Part shown: in pieces, positions 1 to 9,234 of the stretch | How positions within the stretch are numbered: the stretch's first letter is position 1 | How the letters are laid out: each line of letters starts with the position of its first letter | From: CALSMU01 sp965230225 | GTDB taxonomy: Bacteria > Bacteroidota > Bacteroidia > Flavobacteriales_D > Parvicellaceae | DNA length: 64,000 nt | NCBI GenBank assembly: GCA_965230225.1 | Contig: CBDDKM010000004.1 | Coordinates: forward strand, 1 to 64,000 | Direction of reading: 5' to 3' | Notes under the pieces: generated by a model | What the model was told of the DNA's origin: nothing | Database searches by the model: none | Seen by the model: only the letters and a program-made list of their open reading frames with translations | Made by a program: the position numbers and the translations under genes

Positions 1-45
1 GTTGAGTAGTATCACCGATACAAATCTGAGCATCTGGTCCAACTA
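1..45 (-). other. Out-of-frame continuation of the Ig-like repeat protein
   Basis: Read on the minus strand one frame away from the upstream gene, these bases encode V-V-V-G-P-D-A-Q-I-C-I-G-D-T-T-Q. This is the expected start of the next Ig-like repeat (compare V-D-A-G-T-D-V-T-I-C-F-G-D-T-I-Q elsewhere in the same gene). Between the L-P pair and the repeat's glycine the other repeats have four codons (12 bases); here there are 11. The coding information therefore continues past the stop, off the left edge of the window, after a one-base deletion. The true C-terminus, presumably with a T9SS sorting domain, is outside the window. Confidence 0.75.
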
Positions 46-3000
46 CTACATTGGTAAGTTGTTTACTACTACCAGTACGGTATCTGTATTCTGACATCCG
101 TTACCATCAGTTCCTTCTACTACATAGTTTTGAGTAAAGATGGAAGTTGCCCACGGATCAGCGATGTTTGGATCAGAAAGATCAGTACCAGGAGTCCATA
201 CATAAGTATCAGCACCAGAAGCTCCCAGTTGAGTAGAGTCTCCGATACAAATGTTCACATCTGTACCCGCATCCACTACAGGAAGAGAGTTTACTGTTAG
301 CGTCATGGTATCTGAGTTAATACATCCGTTAGAGTCAGTTACTGTAACCATGTAATCAGTCGTTGCTGTAGGCCATGCCATCGGATCAAAGATGTTGGCA
401 TCACTCAAGCTGTCTGCCGGTGTCCAGGTGTAAAGATCACCACCTGAAGCTGATAGTTGAGCAGTGTCTCCCAAACAAATGGCATCATCTGCTCCTGCAC
501 TCACCGTAGGAAGAGGATTTACAATCACCTCCATGGTATCTGTTTGAGTACATCCATTAGCATCAGTTACTGCTACCACATAAGCAGTAGTATCCATCGG
601 CCATGCCTGAGGACCAGCAATGCTGTCATCAGAAAGATCAAGGTCAGGAGTCCATACATAAGAAACTCCTCCTGTAGCTCCCAGTTGAGCCGTATCACCA
701 ATACAAATTTGAATATCTGCACCAGCATTAGCCAGTGGATAAGGATTAACTGTTACCAGAACAGAATCCAGTCCCGAACAAGTGTCGTTAGTAGTGGCTA
801 CATAGAACCAGGTATCCACCGTTGGGAATGCCATTGGGTTAGCCACATTAGGATCGTCTACCAAACCAGCAGGGGTCCAGAAGAAAGTGGTACCATTTAC
901 CGAAGTAGGAGCTCCACCAATTTGAATGGTGTCTCCCTCACAAATGGTGGTATCAGTACCAGCATCAGTAGGAACGGTAGCATTAACAAATACAGTCATG
1001 GTATCGGTATCGATACATCCATTACCATCGGTTACTGAAAGTATGTAGGTGGTAGTATCGGCAGGACCTGCCATTGGGTTATCGATGTTAGGATCAGAAA
1101 GCCCTGTAGCTGGCGACCAGCTGTAAGTTCCTCCACCGGTTGCATTGATTTGTACCTGATCACCAGGACAAACCCAAAGATCCGGTCCTGCATCAGGAGT
1201 AGGAAGTGGGTTTACATTAACCACAACGGTATCGGTGTTGATACAATTCAGTCCATCAGCACCAGTAACAATGTACTCAGTGGTATCCGATGGCCAAACC
1301 AGAGGATCTGCAATATTGATGTTCGAAATAGAATCAGCCGGAGCCCAGGTGTACCCTGTAGCACCAGTTGCAGTCAGTTGAATGGTGTCACCAAAACAAA
1401 TGTCTACATCCAGTCCTGCATCTACAGCAGGAAGTGTTTGAACAGTTACATCAACTTCAGCACTGTCTACACAACCATTAAGGTCCGTTACGATGGCTTC
1501 GTAAGTAGTGGTTGTAACAGGGAAAGCTGTAGTTGTAGCCTGAGAAGGAGTACCTAGTGTAGCAGTTGGGTTCCAACTGTAGGTATCACCACCACCAGCT
1601 GTAAGCGATATGGTGTCGTTAATACAGATGGTCGTATCATTAGAAATGGTGATCACTGGAAGAGCATTAACTGTTACATCAATGGTATCTGTATTAACAC
1701 ATCCATTGGCATCAGTTCCCTCTACAATGTATGTCATGTTACCTGTTCCTGTAGCATAAGGATTAGCAATGTTCGGATCAGAAAGATCAGTCGTTGGAGT
1801 CCATACATAAGTATCGGCTCCAGTTGCATTTAACTGAACTGAGTCTCCAATACAATAGCTGGTATCGTTTCCTGCCATTACATTAGGTAATGGGTTAACA
1901 TTAACCATTAAGGTATCTGTATTAATACATCCTAAAGCATCATTACCAGTAACAATGTACTCAGTGGTATCCGAAGGCCAAACCAGAGGATCGGCAATGT
2001 TAATGTTCGAAATAGAGTCAGCCGGAGCCCAGGTGTATCCTGTAGCACCAGTTGCAGTCAATTGAATGGTATCACCAAAACAAATGTCAACATCCAGTCC
2101 TGCATCCACAGCAGGAAGTGTTTGAACAGTTACATCAACTTCAGCACTGTCTACACAACCATTAAGATCAGTTACGATGGCTTCGTAAGTAGTAGTTGTA
2201 ACAGGGAAAGCTGTAGTTGTAGCCTGAGTAGGAGTACCCAGCGTAGCAGTTGGGTTCCAACTGTAGGTATCACCACCACCAGCTGTAAGGGATATGGTAT
2301 CGTTAATACAAATGGTCGTATCATTGGAAATGGTGATTACCGGAAGAGCATTAACTGTTACATCAATGGTATCCGTATTCACACATCCATTGGCATCAGT
2401 ACCTTCTACAATGTAAGTCATGTTACCTGTTCCGGTAGCATAAGGATTAGCAATGTTCGGATCAGAAAGATCAGTCGTTGGAGTCCATACATAAGTATCG
2501 GCACCAGTTGCATTTAACTGAACAGAATCTCCAATACAATAGCTGGTATCGTTTCCTGTCATTACATTAGGTAATGGGTTAACATTTACTTGCACAGAGT
2601 CCATCAAAGAACAAGAGTTGGCGTCAGAACCAGTAACATAATAGATGGTAGTATCCGAAGGCCAAACCATAGGGTTGGCAATTCCTGTATTCGAAATAGA
2701 ATCAGCCGGAGTCCAGGTATATCCTGTAGCACCAGTTGCAGTAAGCTGAATGGTATCTCCAAAACAAATGGTTACATCAGCACCAGCATCTACAGCAGGA
2801 GCCGGATTAACTGTAACTACTACTTCAGCACTATCTATACAACCATTACCATCGGTTACAATAACCTCATAAGTAGTAGTGGTTGTTGGGAAGGCGGTTG
2901 TAGTAGCCTGAGTAGGTGTTCCCAAGTTTGTGGTTGGGTTCCAATTATAGGTGTCGCCTCCACCAGCAACCAATGTTATGGTGTCGTTTTCACAAATGGT

Positions 3001-5679
3001 AGTGTCGTTTGATAAAGTAATTACAGGAAGAGCATTAACCGTTATGTCAATAGTGTCTGTGTTCACACACCCATTGGCGTCGGTACCTTCCACAATGTAA
3101 GTCATGTTCCCTGTTCCTGTAGCATAAGGATTAGCAATGTTAGGATCAGAAAGATCAGTAGTTGGAGTCCATACATAAGTATCGGCACCGGTTGCGTTTA
3201 ACTGAGTAGAATCTCCAATACAATAGCTCACATCGTTTCCGGCAGAAACTGTTGGTAATGGATTAACATTTACCTGAACAGAGTCAATGGCAGAACAACC
3301 ATTTCCATCTGTACCTGTAACATAATACATAGTTGTATCCGAAGGCCATACCATAGGGTTGGCAATTCCTGTATTCGAAATGGAATCGGCAGGTGTCCAG
3401 GTATATCCTGTAGCACCAGTTGCTGTTAATTGAATAGTGTCTCCAAAACAAATGGTTACATCTGTTCCGGCATCAACCGTAGGTAGGTTGTTAATGGTAA
3501 CATCAACATATCCGGTATCTAAACATGCTCCGGTTTGAGCATATACGGTATATGTAGTATTAGCAGTAGGACAGGCAAGCGGATTCGGTAAAGTCGAATC
3601 GTTTAATGATGCTGCTGGTTCCCAGGCATAATCAGTAGCTCCAGATGCCATTAAATTAAAACAGTCGTTGGCGCAAATGCTGGTATCTGGCGTAGTTGTA
3701 AGGGTAAACCCAACGTCTACTGTCAGAGTCATGGTGTCCGTAATTGCGCACCCAATGCCATCTGTGAGCGTAATGATATAATCTGTTGTTGTAGTTGGTG
3801 AAGCCCATGGGGTATAACTTGAAGCATCATCTAAATCTGCCGCAGGGCTCCAAAGTATGGTTCCCGGCGATGAGCTTCCATTTAATTGAACAGAGTCTCC
3901 TGCACAAATAGCAGTATCTACTCCTGCATCTACTGTAGGAATGTTTACCATTACATTAATGGTGTCTTTTCCAACACAAATAGAACCTAAGTCAATTGAT
4001 AAAATATAAGCTGTGGTATCCGATGGAAATACAGTAGGAGTTAATGTAGTTTCATTGATAATGGAATCGGTAGGACTCCAGCTCAGCGTATAACCACTGG
4101 ATGCAGTAGTACTTCCGTTAATTACAATAGAATCTCCGATACAGATAGAAGTATCATTTCCCACATCCACCTGAGGAGTAGTTAAGATGGTAATTTCTCT
4201 GGTAATGGCTTCAGATTCGCAGCCATATTGGTTCAATTTTTTGAGGGTAATTATTCCGGTTCCCGGATTTCCCCATTGTATATCAACTGATGTTCCTGTA
4301 TTTCCTGTGGTAATGGTTCCACCCGTTACAGACCATTCGAAAGTACTGTTGGCTGCAGCATTGGTTGTGTAGGTTTCTGTGGAGTTTTGACAGACCATTT
4401 CAGGCCCCATTATAGTGTCTGGGGGAGCCACCGGGTTGACGGTAATTTGATAGACCAGATTGGTCGTTTTAGGAGGGCACCCTCGATCTTGCGCCGATAC
4501 CTGAAATTGATAAGGAAGCGCTTGTGCCTGTCCACAATCAGTTGTCCAGCAGAATTGTGCCGATACTGTATCTAAATCCGCTGCTGGAGTAGAAATAGTT
4601 GCTGCAGGGTTAATGATGCTAGCGTCAAAGATTTGACCATTAGAGGTTAGTATGATACTATCTCCATTTGGGTCGTTAAATCCGATGTCAAAACAAAGTG
4701 TTTCACCTTCTTCAATACTAAAAGAGGTGCTCGTAGTTCCCAATGCTGGATCAATATTTGGTGGAGGGTTTACCGGACAGTTTAGCACTAGAATTTGCAA
4801 GTCTCTTCTGGTAATACCAATTAGATTTCCATTTCTATATTCTTTAATTTCAATGGCAACCACATAATCTCCCGTACTGGGAGCATAATAAGTGGTTAAA
4901 CCGGTTGAAGCATTAATGTGAGAATATCCACCGGTACCAAATGGCTGAGCCATACTAAAACCAGCAGCGTAACTGACGTTAGGAATGGTCCACCCAAGCG
5001 ATGGTTGCGGAGGTGCAGGGGCAGGATTTCCAGCATTTGCAAACCCATTATAAGGAGTTACAAAACTAAATACCAATAAATCACCATCTGGATCGTAGGC
5101 AGAGTTTAATAGGGAAGTGGTATCTCCAGCACATACAAATGGTACAGGATCATCCGTAAACTCAGGTGTAGAGTTTTCAATTAATGGAGGAGGAATGAAA
5201 GCATGAAATGCCATTGATTCGCTGGGAATCAAATTCACAATACTTCCATTTCTACAACATCTTTCATAGTAAATGTGGTATCCATTAAAGTTTAATGGAA
5301 GATCCACAGTTCCTTCATACACACCTTTATAGATACAGGTAGAAGCCCCTACGGAGCATCCCGGAGGTAATCCGGGTTGAATTTGATTGGAGCTAACTAA
5401 GGTAACCGTAACGTTTTGTTGATGGGTTTTGTTACCAGGAGCTAGCGGATCATTTTGAGTGTTGTGTTGATAAATTCCTACCGTAAGGTCTGGACCTTCG
5501 GGGGTAGGTATATTGGATCCCGGACCACAGTTGGTATAAGTGGTAAGGATAATTTTATAACGATAATTATTTCCAAATTTTCCCACGTATGAGTACCCCA
5601 TACTTCCACCAATAAGGTGGGTGGCAAATGAGTTATGAAATAATAAGAGTGTAAGTGTAAATAGCAGTAATTTCCTCAT
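46..5679 (-). CDS. Giant secreted Ig-like repeat adhesin, apparently frameshifted at its 3' end
   Basis: The 1877-residue product has a signal peptide (residues 1-19) followed directly by A-T-H-L-I-G-G-S, the start of a cysteine-containing head domain. That domain runs to about residue 300 and includes the G-Y-H-I-Y-Y-E-R-C-C-R-N motif near 133-144. After a further non-repetitive part come about 18 Ig/PKD-like repeats of about 76 residues, each starting like VDAG-D--IC-GD and ending with V-x-V-N-x-L-P. Repeats 5-13 form three almost identical 684-bp blocks. The reading frame stops at N-N-L-P-M inside the linker to repeat 19, and no T9SS sorting domain is present; one is expected beyond the window edge. 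It lies 7 bp after the preceding T9SS gene, so they are probably co-transcribed. The head domain is shared with the 2894-residue adhesin at 19165-27849. A surface adhesin or motility role is inferred from domain type only. Confidence 0.85.
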   Translation of the reverse strand: MRKLLLFTLTLLLFHNSFATHLIGGSMGYSYVGKFGNNYRYKIILTTYTNCGPGSNIPTPEGPDLTVGIYQHNTQNDPLAPGNKTHQQNVTVTLVSSNQIQPGLPPGCSVGASTCIYKGVYEGTVDLPLNFNGYHIYYERCCRNGSIVNLIPSESMAFHAFIPPPLIENSTPEFTDDPVPFVCAGDTTSLLNSAYDPDGDLLVFSFVTPYNGFANAGNPAPAPPQPSLGWTIPNVSYAAGFSMAQPFGTGGYSHINASTGLTTYYAPSTGDYVVAIEIKEYRNGNLIGITRRDLQILVLNCPVNPPPNIDPALGTTSTSFSIEEGETLCFDIGFNDPNGDSIILTSNGQIFDASIINPAATISTPAADLDTVSAQFCWTTDCGQAQALPYQFQVSAQDRGCPPKTTNLVYQITVNPVAPPDTIMGPEMVCQNSTETYTTNAAANSTFEWSVTGGTITTGNTGTSVDIQWGNPGTGIITLKKLNQYGCESEAITREITILTTPQVDVGNDTSICIGDSIVINGSTTASSGYTLSWSPTDSIINETTLTPTVFPSDTTAYILSIDLGSICVGKDTINVMVNIPTVDAGVDTAICAGDSVQLNGSSSPGTILWSPAADLDDASSYTPWASPTTTTDYIITLTDGIGCAITDTMTLTVDVGFTLTTTPDTSICANDCFNLMASGATDYAWEPAASLNDSTLPNPLACPTANTTYTVYAQTGACLDTGYVDVTINNLPTVDAGTDVTICFGDTIQLTATGATGYTWTPADSISNTGIANPMVWPSDTTMYYVTGTDGNGCSAIDSVQVNVNPLPTVSAGNDVSYCIGDSTQLNATGADTYVWTPTTDLSDPNIANPYATGTGNMTYIVEGTDANGCVNTDTIDITVNALPVITLSNDTTICENDTITLVAGGGDTYNWNPTTNLGTPTQATTTAFPTTTTTYEVIVTDGNGCIDSAEVVVTVNPAPAVDAGADVTICFGDTIQLTATGATGYTWTPADSISNTGIANPMVWPSDTTIYYVTGSDANSCSLMDSVQVNVNPLPNVMTGNDTSYCIGDSVQLNATGADTYVWTPTTDLSDPNIANPYATGTGNMTYIVEGTDANGCVNTDTIDVTVNALPVITISNDTTICINDTISLTAGGGDTYSWNPTATLGTPTQATTTAFPVTTTTYEAIVTDLNGCVDSAEVDVTVQTLPAVDAGLDVDICFGDTIQLTATGATGYTWAPADSISNINIADPLVWPSDTTEYIVTGNDALGCINTDTLMVNVNPLPNVMAGNDTSYCIGDSVQLNATGADTYVWTPTTDLSDPNIANPYATGTGNMTYIVEGTDANGCVNTDTIDVTVNALPVITISNDTTICINDTISLTAGGGDTYSWNPTATLGTPSQATTTAFPVTTTTYEAIVTDLNGCVDSAEVDVTVQTLPAVDAGLDVDICFGDTIQLTATGATGYTWAPADSISNINIADPLVWPSDTTEYIVTGADGLNCINTDTVVVNVNPLPTPDAGPDLWVCPGDQVQINATGGGTYSWSPATGLSDPNIDNPMAGPADTTTYILSVTDGNGCIDTDTMTVFVNATVPTDAGTDTTICEGDTIQIGGAPTSVNGTTFFWTPAGLVDDPNVANPMAFPTVDTWFYVATTNDTCSGLDSVLVTVNPYPLANAGADIQICIGDTAQLGATGGVSYVWTPDLDLSDDSIAGPQAWPMDTTAYVVAVTDANGCTQTDTMEVIVNPLPTVSAGADDAICLGDTAQLSASGGDLYTWTPADSLSDANIFDPMAWPTATTDYMVTVTDSNGCINSDTMTLTVNSLPVVDAGTDVNICIGDSTQLGASGADTYVWTPGTDLSDPNIADPWATSIFTQNYVVEGTDGNGCQNTDTVLVVVNNLPM
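1205..3256. repeat. Three tandem 684-bp near-identical units
   Basis: Equivalent bases recur exactly 684 bp apart, for example the block around 1871, 2555 and 3239. Each unit encodes three Ig-like repeats (228 residues in all) of distinct subtypes: VSAG/VMAG-type, ITIS-type and VDAG-type. Identity is high at the DNA level, especially between the first two units in window coordinates. This is a recent intragenic amplification that keeps the reading frame. Outer limits are approximate. Confidence 0.85.
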
Positions 5680-5686
5680 AGGTGGG

Positions 5687-7981
5687 TTATTTAATAATTA
5701 GTTTTTCAACTTTTCTGGTATTTGCTGTGTTGTATACTACCACCAAATAGGTTCCAGATGGTAGGTTGGAGATGTCAAAAATCTGATCTGAAGAATCGAT
5801 AACAGTTTTGTTGATGACCATTTCTCCTAATAAGTTGATGATTTGGATGTCAGTTACTTTGGAAGTAGTAGAAATGGTTACCCGATCTGTTGCAGGGTTA
5901 GGGAAAACTGCAAATTGAAATTCATTTTCGGCAATTCCATTTGGTGGAGGAGGGGTAGTAGTATCAGCAAGAATTTTAATTCCATAATCTTCAGCCTGTC
6001 CACGGTTTACATCGTTACATCCTGAAATGCTACTTCCTACTTCATCGGAAATAACTCTCATTCTTAGTAGTGTGTCCAGAATTACACCTGTCGTAGGAGG
6101 AGTAAAACTAATCTGTGGGTCATATCCGTTAATGTCTTCCAAAACAAGTTCGGTAGCATCATCAAACTCTCCATCGTTGTTATAATCGATCCAAACTTTA
6201 GTATCTTGTGGGTTGTCCGATCCTGTTCTCACTGTAAAAGTATAGTTGTGATTTTGCATCACTTCAGTGTGGTGAGTACAGGAATAATCTTTATATCCGT
6301 CTTCTCCACCGGAGGTAGGATTAATCATCCCGTTTAGCAGAACATTATATACTCCATATCCACAACAGTTGGCTAAAGTACTTGGAGAGCATGTTGCTGG
6401 AGATAATTGGTAAGTACTATTAACTTCAACATAAGCAGTATAGGTAATTGTGTCGCTTCCAAATTGGTTGGTGGCGATTAAAGTAACATCATAAACACCA
6501 TCAGTAACATAAGTATGGGTTGGATTTTGAGCTAAACTGGTACCTCCATCTCCAAAGTCCCAGTTCCACGAAAAAGGAACATTGGTAGATAAGTCATCGA
6601 AGTTAACCACTCCCGAACAGGTGTAGACAACGTCCGATTCAAAATCGGCGGTTGGAGGAACAGAGTCCAATTCAACAATTACCGTATAATCTTCTGCTTG
6701 TCCATAGTCTAAATCATCACAAGGAGTAGGTTCGTTGCTTAAACTATAATCTGCAGAAACCCTCATTCTTAATGGAGTATTTAGCACTGCTGTAGATGGT
6801 ATTACCACATTTCCCGAAGTAGAAGAACTGTTGGAACTTGAGATAATTCTTTCGGTAGTATTATCAAAATCTCCATCATTATTAAAGTCGATCCAGGCTA
6901 CACAATTATGAGTTGTTGGAGTAGCATGTTGGATGTCGATAGCATAAGTATGCCCGGCGTAAACAGTAGTTTGACTACAAGTATAATCTCCATATCCTTG
7001 TGATGCTGATCCCGAGGCATTGTTGATGGTGTTAAAACTAACATTGGTAATTCCAAAACCGATACTTCCATCAACTGTGGATGGAATACAATTCGCAGCA
7101 ATTGGACTTGGTAAACCAGTATTTACAGTAATTAAATTAGGCTGAACCAAAGTATCACTTCCATATTGATTGTGTACAATTAATGTAACATCGTAAGTTC
7201 CATTAGTTGTATAGGTATGAGTTGGATGTTGAGTAGTAGAGGTGTTTCCGTCTCCAAAATCCCACTCCCAGGAAGTAGGTGAAAAATTAGAATTGTCTGT
7301 AAATATGATAGTACCTGTACAGGTTGTTAATGCGCTTACGTTAAAATCGGCATCCGGTGCTTGTTGTGGGGCATCCATTTCCAATCTCATGTTGGGTCTT
7401 TCATTATATCCTTGCATATTGAATACAAATCCACTACCACAAATATTAGGGTCGTTATCATCAAAGTAAGCCAGTGTACTTTGGAAAGATGTGGATGACT
7501 TAGCTGTAGAAGCATTGGCTGACCAGTTACCACTTCTAAAACAAGTTTGAACCAATACATTTGAAGTACCATCCCAGTAAAAAGGAGAGGAGAAGGTATG
7601 GGTGTTATAACCAGTCGTTTCTGTATAGTTAACTGGTCCAAACACGTTAGTTAGTCCCGTTTGGAACATGTTTACACTGTTCTGAGTAGTTAGTTTAATA
7701 CCAATCGTAAAATCTTCTAATTGAACACCATTTACTCCTGTAACATCAAATGCTAAACTGTAAATATTTCCGGCACTAACTCCAAGAGCAGTTAGTTCGG
7801 ATGCTTGAATAAGCATTTGGTGTTTAGCGCCCTGATAGAAATTACCATAAGGTGCCGGATAATCATTTTGAGAATTAGAACCACTTCCAGTACCAACATC
7901 AATAGTTATGGTTTGGGCAATATAATTACCTGAAAATAAGAAAGTAGTAAGCAAGAAAAAGCATAGTAGTTTTTTGTTCAT
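5687..7981 (-). CDS. T9SS type A sorted protein with PKD and GEVED domains
   Basis: The 764-residue product has a lipid-free signal peptide ending near A-Q-T-I-T. It then has an N-terminal beta-rich domain and two PKD domains (S-W-E-W-D-F-G-D-G and S-W-N-W-D-F-G-D-G). Two GEVED domains carry the W-I-D-F/Y-N-N-D-G-D/E-F-D motif and end in G-Q-A-E-D-Y. The last 80 residues are a type A T9SS sorting domain (F-P-N-P-A-T-D-R ... L-P-S-G-T-Y ... K-L-I-I-K). The protein should be exported by Sec, cross the outer membrane through T9SS and be anchored or released. It is the first gene of a two-gene unit with the giant repeat gene 7 bp downstream. The PKD-GEVED architecture is common in Bacteroidota and gives no specific substrate. 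Confidence 0.92.
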   Translation of the reverse strand: MNKKLLCFFLLTTFLFSGNYIAQTITIDVGTGSGSNSQNDYPAPYGNFYQGAKHQMLIQASELTALGVSAGNIYSLAFDVTGVNGVQLEDFTIGIKLTTQNSVNMFQTGLTNVFGPVNYTETTGYNTHTFSSPFYWDGTSNVLVQTCFRSGNWSANASTAKSSTSFQSTLAYFDDNDPNICGSGFVFNMQGYNERPNMRLEMDAPQQAPDADFNVSALTTCTGTIIFTDNSNFSPTSWEWDFGDGNTSTTQHPTHTYTTNGTYDVTLIVHNQYGSDTLVQPNLITVNTGLPSPIAANCIPSTVDGSIGFGITNVSFNTINNASGSASQGYGDYTCSQTTVYAGHTYAIDIQHATPTTHNCVAWIDFNNDGDFDNTTERIISSSNSSSTSGNVVIPSTAVLNTPLRMRVSADYSLSNEPTPCDDLDYGQAEDYTVIVELDSVPPTADFESDVVYTCSGVVNFDDLSTNVPFSWNWDFGDGGTSLAQNPTHTYVTDGVYDVTLIATNQFGSDTITYTAYVEVNSTYQLSPATCSPSTLANCCGYGVYNVLLNGMINPTSGGEDGYKDYSCTHHTEVMQNHNYTFTVRTGSDNPQDTKVWIDYNNDGEFDDATELVLEDINGYDPQISFTPPTTGVILDTLLRMRVISDEVGSSISGCNDVNRGQAEDYGIKILADTTTPPPPNGIAENEFQFAVFPNPATDRVTISTTSKVTDIQIINLLGEMVINKTVIDSSDQIFDISNLPSGTYLVVVYNTANTRKVEKLIIK

Positions 7982-8179
7982 AAGCGTAGAATTATGAATG
8001 ACTAATTAAAATTGGTTGTTAAGAAAATTCGGTGGTGTTGCTAAGTAGTCGTAAGTATTTTTACGTACCCCTACCCGAGCTAAAACAATTTAGAGAAAAA
8101 ATAATTTTTTTTTAATCAGAGTAGGGGGGGAGCATTTTTCGATCGACATAAGTTCAAACGATAAGTTTATTCATAGTAC
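7982..8179. other. Non-coding upstream region with GTAGGGG motifs
   Basis: No gene is seen here. The segment holds the leader and promoter region of the minus-strand T9SS pair. The motif GTAGGGG occurs at 8121-8127, again as its complement at 8067-8074, and a third time at 8323-8329 just upstream of the second RNA candidate. A small inverted repeat CGTAA/TTACG lies near 8050-8065. A long A/T run at about 8095-8114 separates the leader from the RNA candidates. Confidence 0.4.
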
Positions 8180-8185
8180 AATTTT

Positions 8186-8259
8186 GGGGATACATTGCTT
8201 CACTTGCAATGTCAGTTAAAGGAAGTTAGCACTTTGGTCAGGCTAACTTCTTTTTTTTT
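8186..8259 (+). ncRNA. Candidate small RNA copy 1: two hairpins plus terminator
   Basis: The segment has two consecutive stems. ACATTGC (8192-8198) pairs with GCAATGT (8206-8212). After the linker CAGTTAAAG, GAAGTTAGC (8222-8230) pairs with GCTAACTTC (8242-8250), followed by nine T. The second hairpin is a canonical intrinsic terminator, but no coding gene precedes it on this strand, so the transcript must be a short RNA. A T-rich AATTTTG element just upstream resembles a -7 box. The layout is repeated about 190 bp downstream with different stem sequences but the same linker core GTTAAA, which supports a structured RNA family. Confidence 0.55.
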
Positions 8260-8334
8260 GTCAAATAGGATACTAATAATCAAATGTTGAATAATAAATT
8301 TCAAAAAAAAATAAAATTTATAGTAGGGGTGTGT

Positions 8335-8454
8335 AATTTTGCACTCGACTAATAGATAAATAATTTAATGGTCGTTGGTGCATCACATTGTGGTTATTGT
8401 GATGCTGGTTAAAAAAGAAGCCGGTCTGTGGTGGTACTGGCTTCTTTCTCTTTT
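8335..8454 (+). ncRNA. Candidate small RNA copy 2: two hairpins plus terminator
   Basis: GCATCACA (8380-8387) pairs with TGTGATGC (8398-8405). After the linker TGGTTAAAA, GAAGCCGGT (8417-8425) pairs with ACTGGCTTC (8436-8444), extended by A/T pairs and followed by TTTCTCTTTT. The exact -7 consensus TAATTTTG lies at about 8335-8342, which would start the transcript near 8349. The stems differ in sequence from copy 1, yet the order hairpin, GTTAAA linker, terminator hairpin is the same, so pairing rather than sequence is conserved. A hydrophobic open frame overlaps the second hairpin but begins at a TTG inside the RNA and is not called. Confidence 0.55.
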
Positions 8455-8574
8455 AATAGGGTTGCAGATGAACAAATATTTTCAGGACATTAGTCACTTC
8501 CAGAAAGTTCTTTTCTGGAGTTTGTGTGGACTTCACTTAGTAATTGGTGGAGTAATCGCATTAAAATTCTTTCT

Positions 8575-8602
8575 TTGATTATACATTAACTTAATACCTT
8601 TG
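8575..8602 (+). promoter_or_regulatory. Bacteroidota-type promoter for the helicase-like gene
   Basis: TTG at 8575-8577 and TACCTTTG at 8595-8602 are separated by 17 bp and match the TTG ... TAnnTTTG consensus of the Bacteroidota housekeeping sigma factor. The expected start point is about 8609, only some 8 bases before the ATG at 8617, so the mRNA would have a very short leader. Confidence 0.6.
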
Positions 8603-8616
8603 GGGAAAATTTAGTC

Positions 8617-9234
8617 ATGTCTTTTAAAAAGCTAATTGACCCAATTAAGGAATCTTTAAGTAGGAATGAAATGGAATCGCCATTGCCATTTCAAAAGGAG
8701 TTTATTCCTGTTTTTAAAGGTGGATCGGATGTGTTTGGTATTGCACCGAAAGGAAGTGGGAGAACCACAAGTTTAGTTATAGCTACTATTCAGAAGTTAA
8801 ATGGTGCTGCTTTTGAAGATGCACCAAGAGCAGTCATTTTTGTTGAGAACAAAAAGAAGGCTCTGGAATTAAAAGAAGCATTTAATTCTTTTACATCCAA
8901 TACTGATTTAAGGGTGTACTGTGCCTACGAAGAGTATAACTTCGACAATCAGAAAGAAGATATTTATGTTGGAGTTGATGTGGTTATTGCTACTACTAAA
9001 CGATTAGCAAAGCTCTATTTTCAAAGTGGGATAAACCTAAGTCAGTTAAAAATACTGGCTGTAGATGATGCCGAATTTATTGTTCGTAATGGGCATTATC
9101 TGGATATCGTTCGTATTTCTGAAAGTGTTTCTAAATGTCAGTTTTTGATTATGGCAGAAAAGATGAATTCCAGAACTACGCAGTTTCAGGATTCATTTAT
9201 GAGTAGAGCCAGATTGATCGAGTTTAATGGATAA
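8617..9234 (+). CDS. Degenerate single-RecA-domain DEAD-box-like protein
   Basis: The 205-residue product resembles only the first RecA domain of a DEAD-box helicase. It has a Q-motif-like L-P-F-Q-K-E (23-28), a motif I A-P-K-G-S-G-R-T (43-50) in which the catalytic lysine is arginine, a motif Ia region P-R-A-V-I-F-V (70-76) and A-T-T-K-R at 125-129 in place of T-P-G-R. Motif II reads V-D-D-A-E instead of D-E-A-D (149-153). Motif III (S-A-T) and the whole second RecA domain are missing. ATP hydrolysis and unwinding are therefore unlikely; an RNA-binding or partner role is possible. The gene has its own consensus promoter, and its end overlaps the convergent UvrA-like gene by 11 bp. Databases probably call it DEAD/DEAH helicase. 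Confidence 0.85.
   Translation: MSFKKLIDPIKESLSRNEMESPLPFQKEFIPVFKGGSDVFGIAPKGSGRTTSLVIATIQKLNGAAFEDAPRAVIFVENKKKALELKEAFNSFTSNTDLRVYCAYEEYNFDNQKEDIYVGVDVVIATTKRLAKLYFQSGINLSQLKILAVDDAEFIVRNGHYLDIVRISESVSKCQFLIMAEKMNSRTTQFQDSFMSRARLIEFNG

Noticed and set aside
46..5679. Repeats in the adhesin genes as a CRISPR or phage tail-fibre array
   Set aside because: The repeats are in frame, about 228 bp long, without spacers, and encode Ig-like domains with signal peptide context.
8375..8578. Hydrophobic open frame of 67 residues with two possible TM helices
   Set aside because: It starts at TTG inside an RNA candidate, its first third is dictated by the terminator hairpin, and its end overlaps the -33 element of the next gene. 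A start at the internal ATG cannot be excluded, but nothing supports it.
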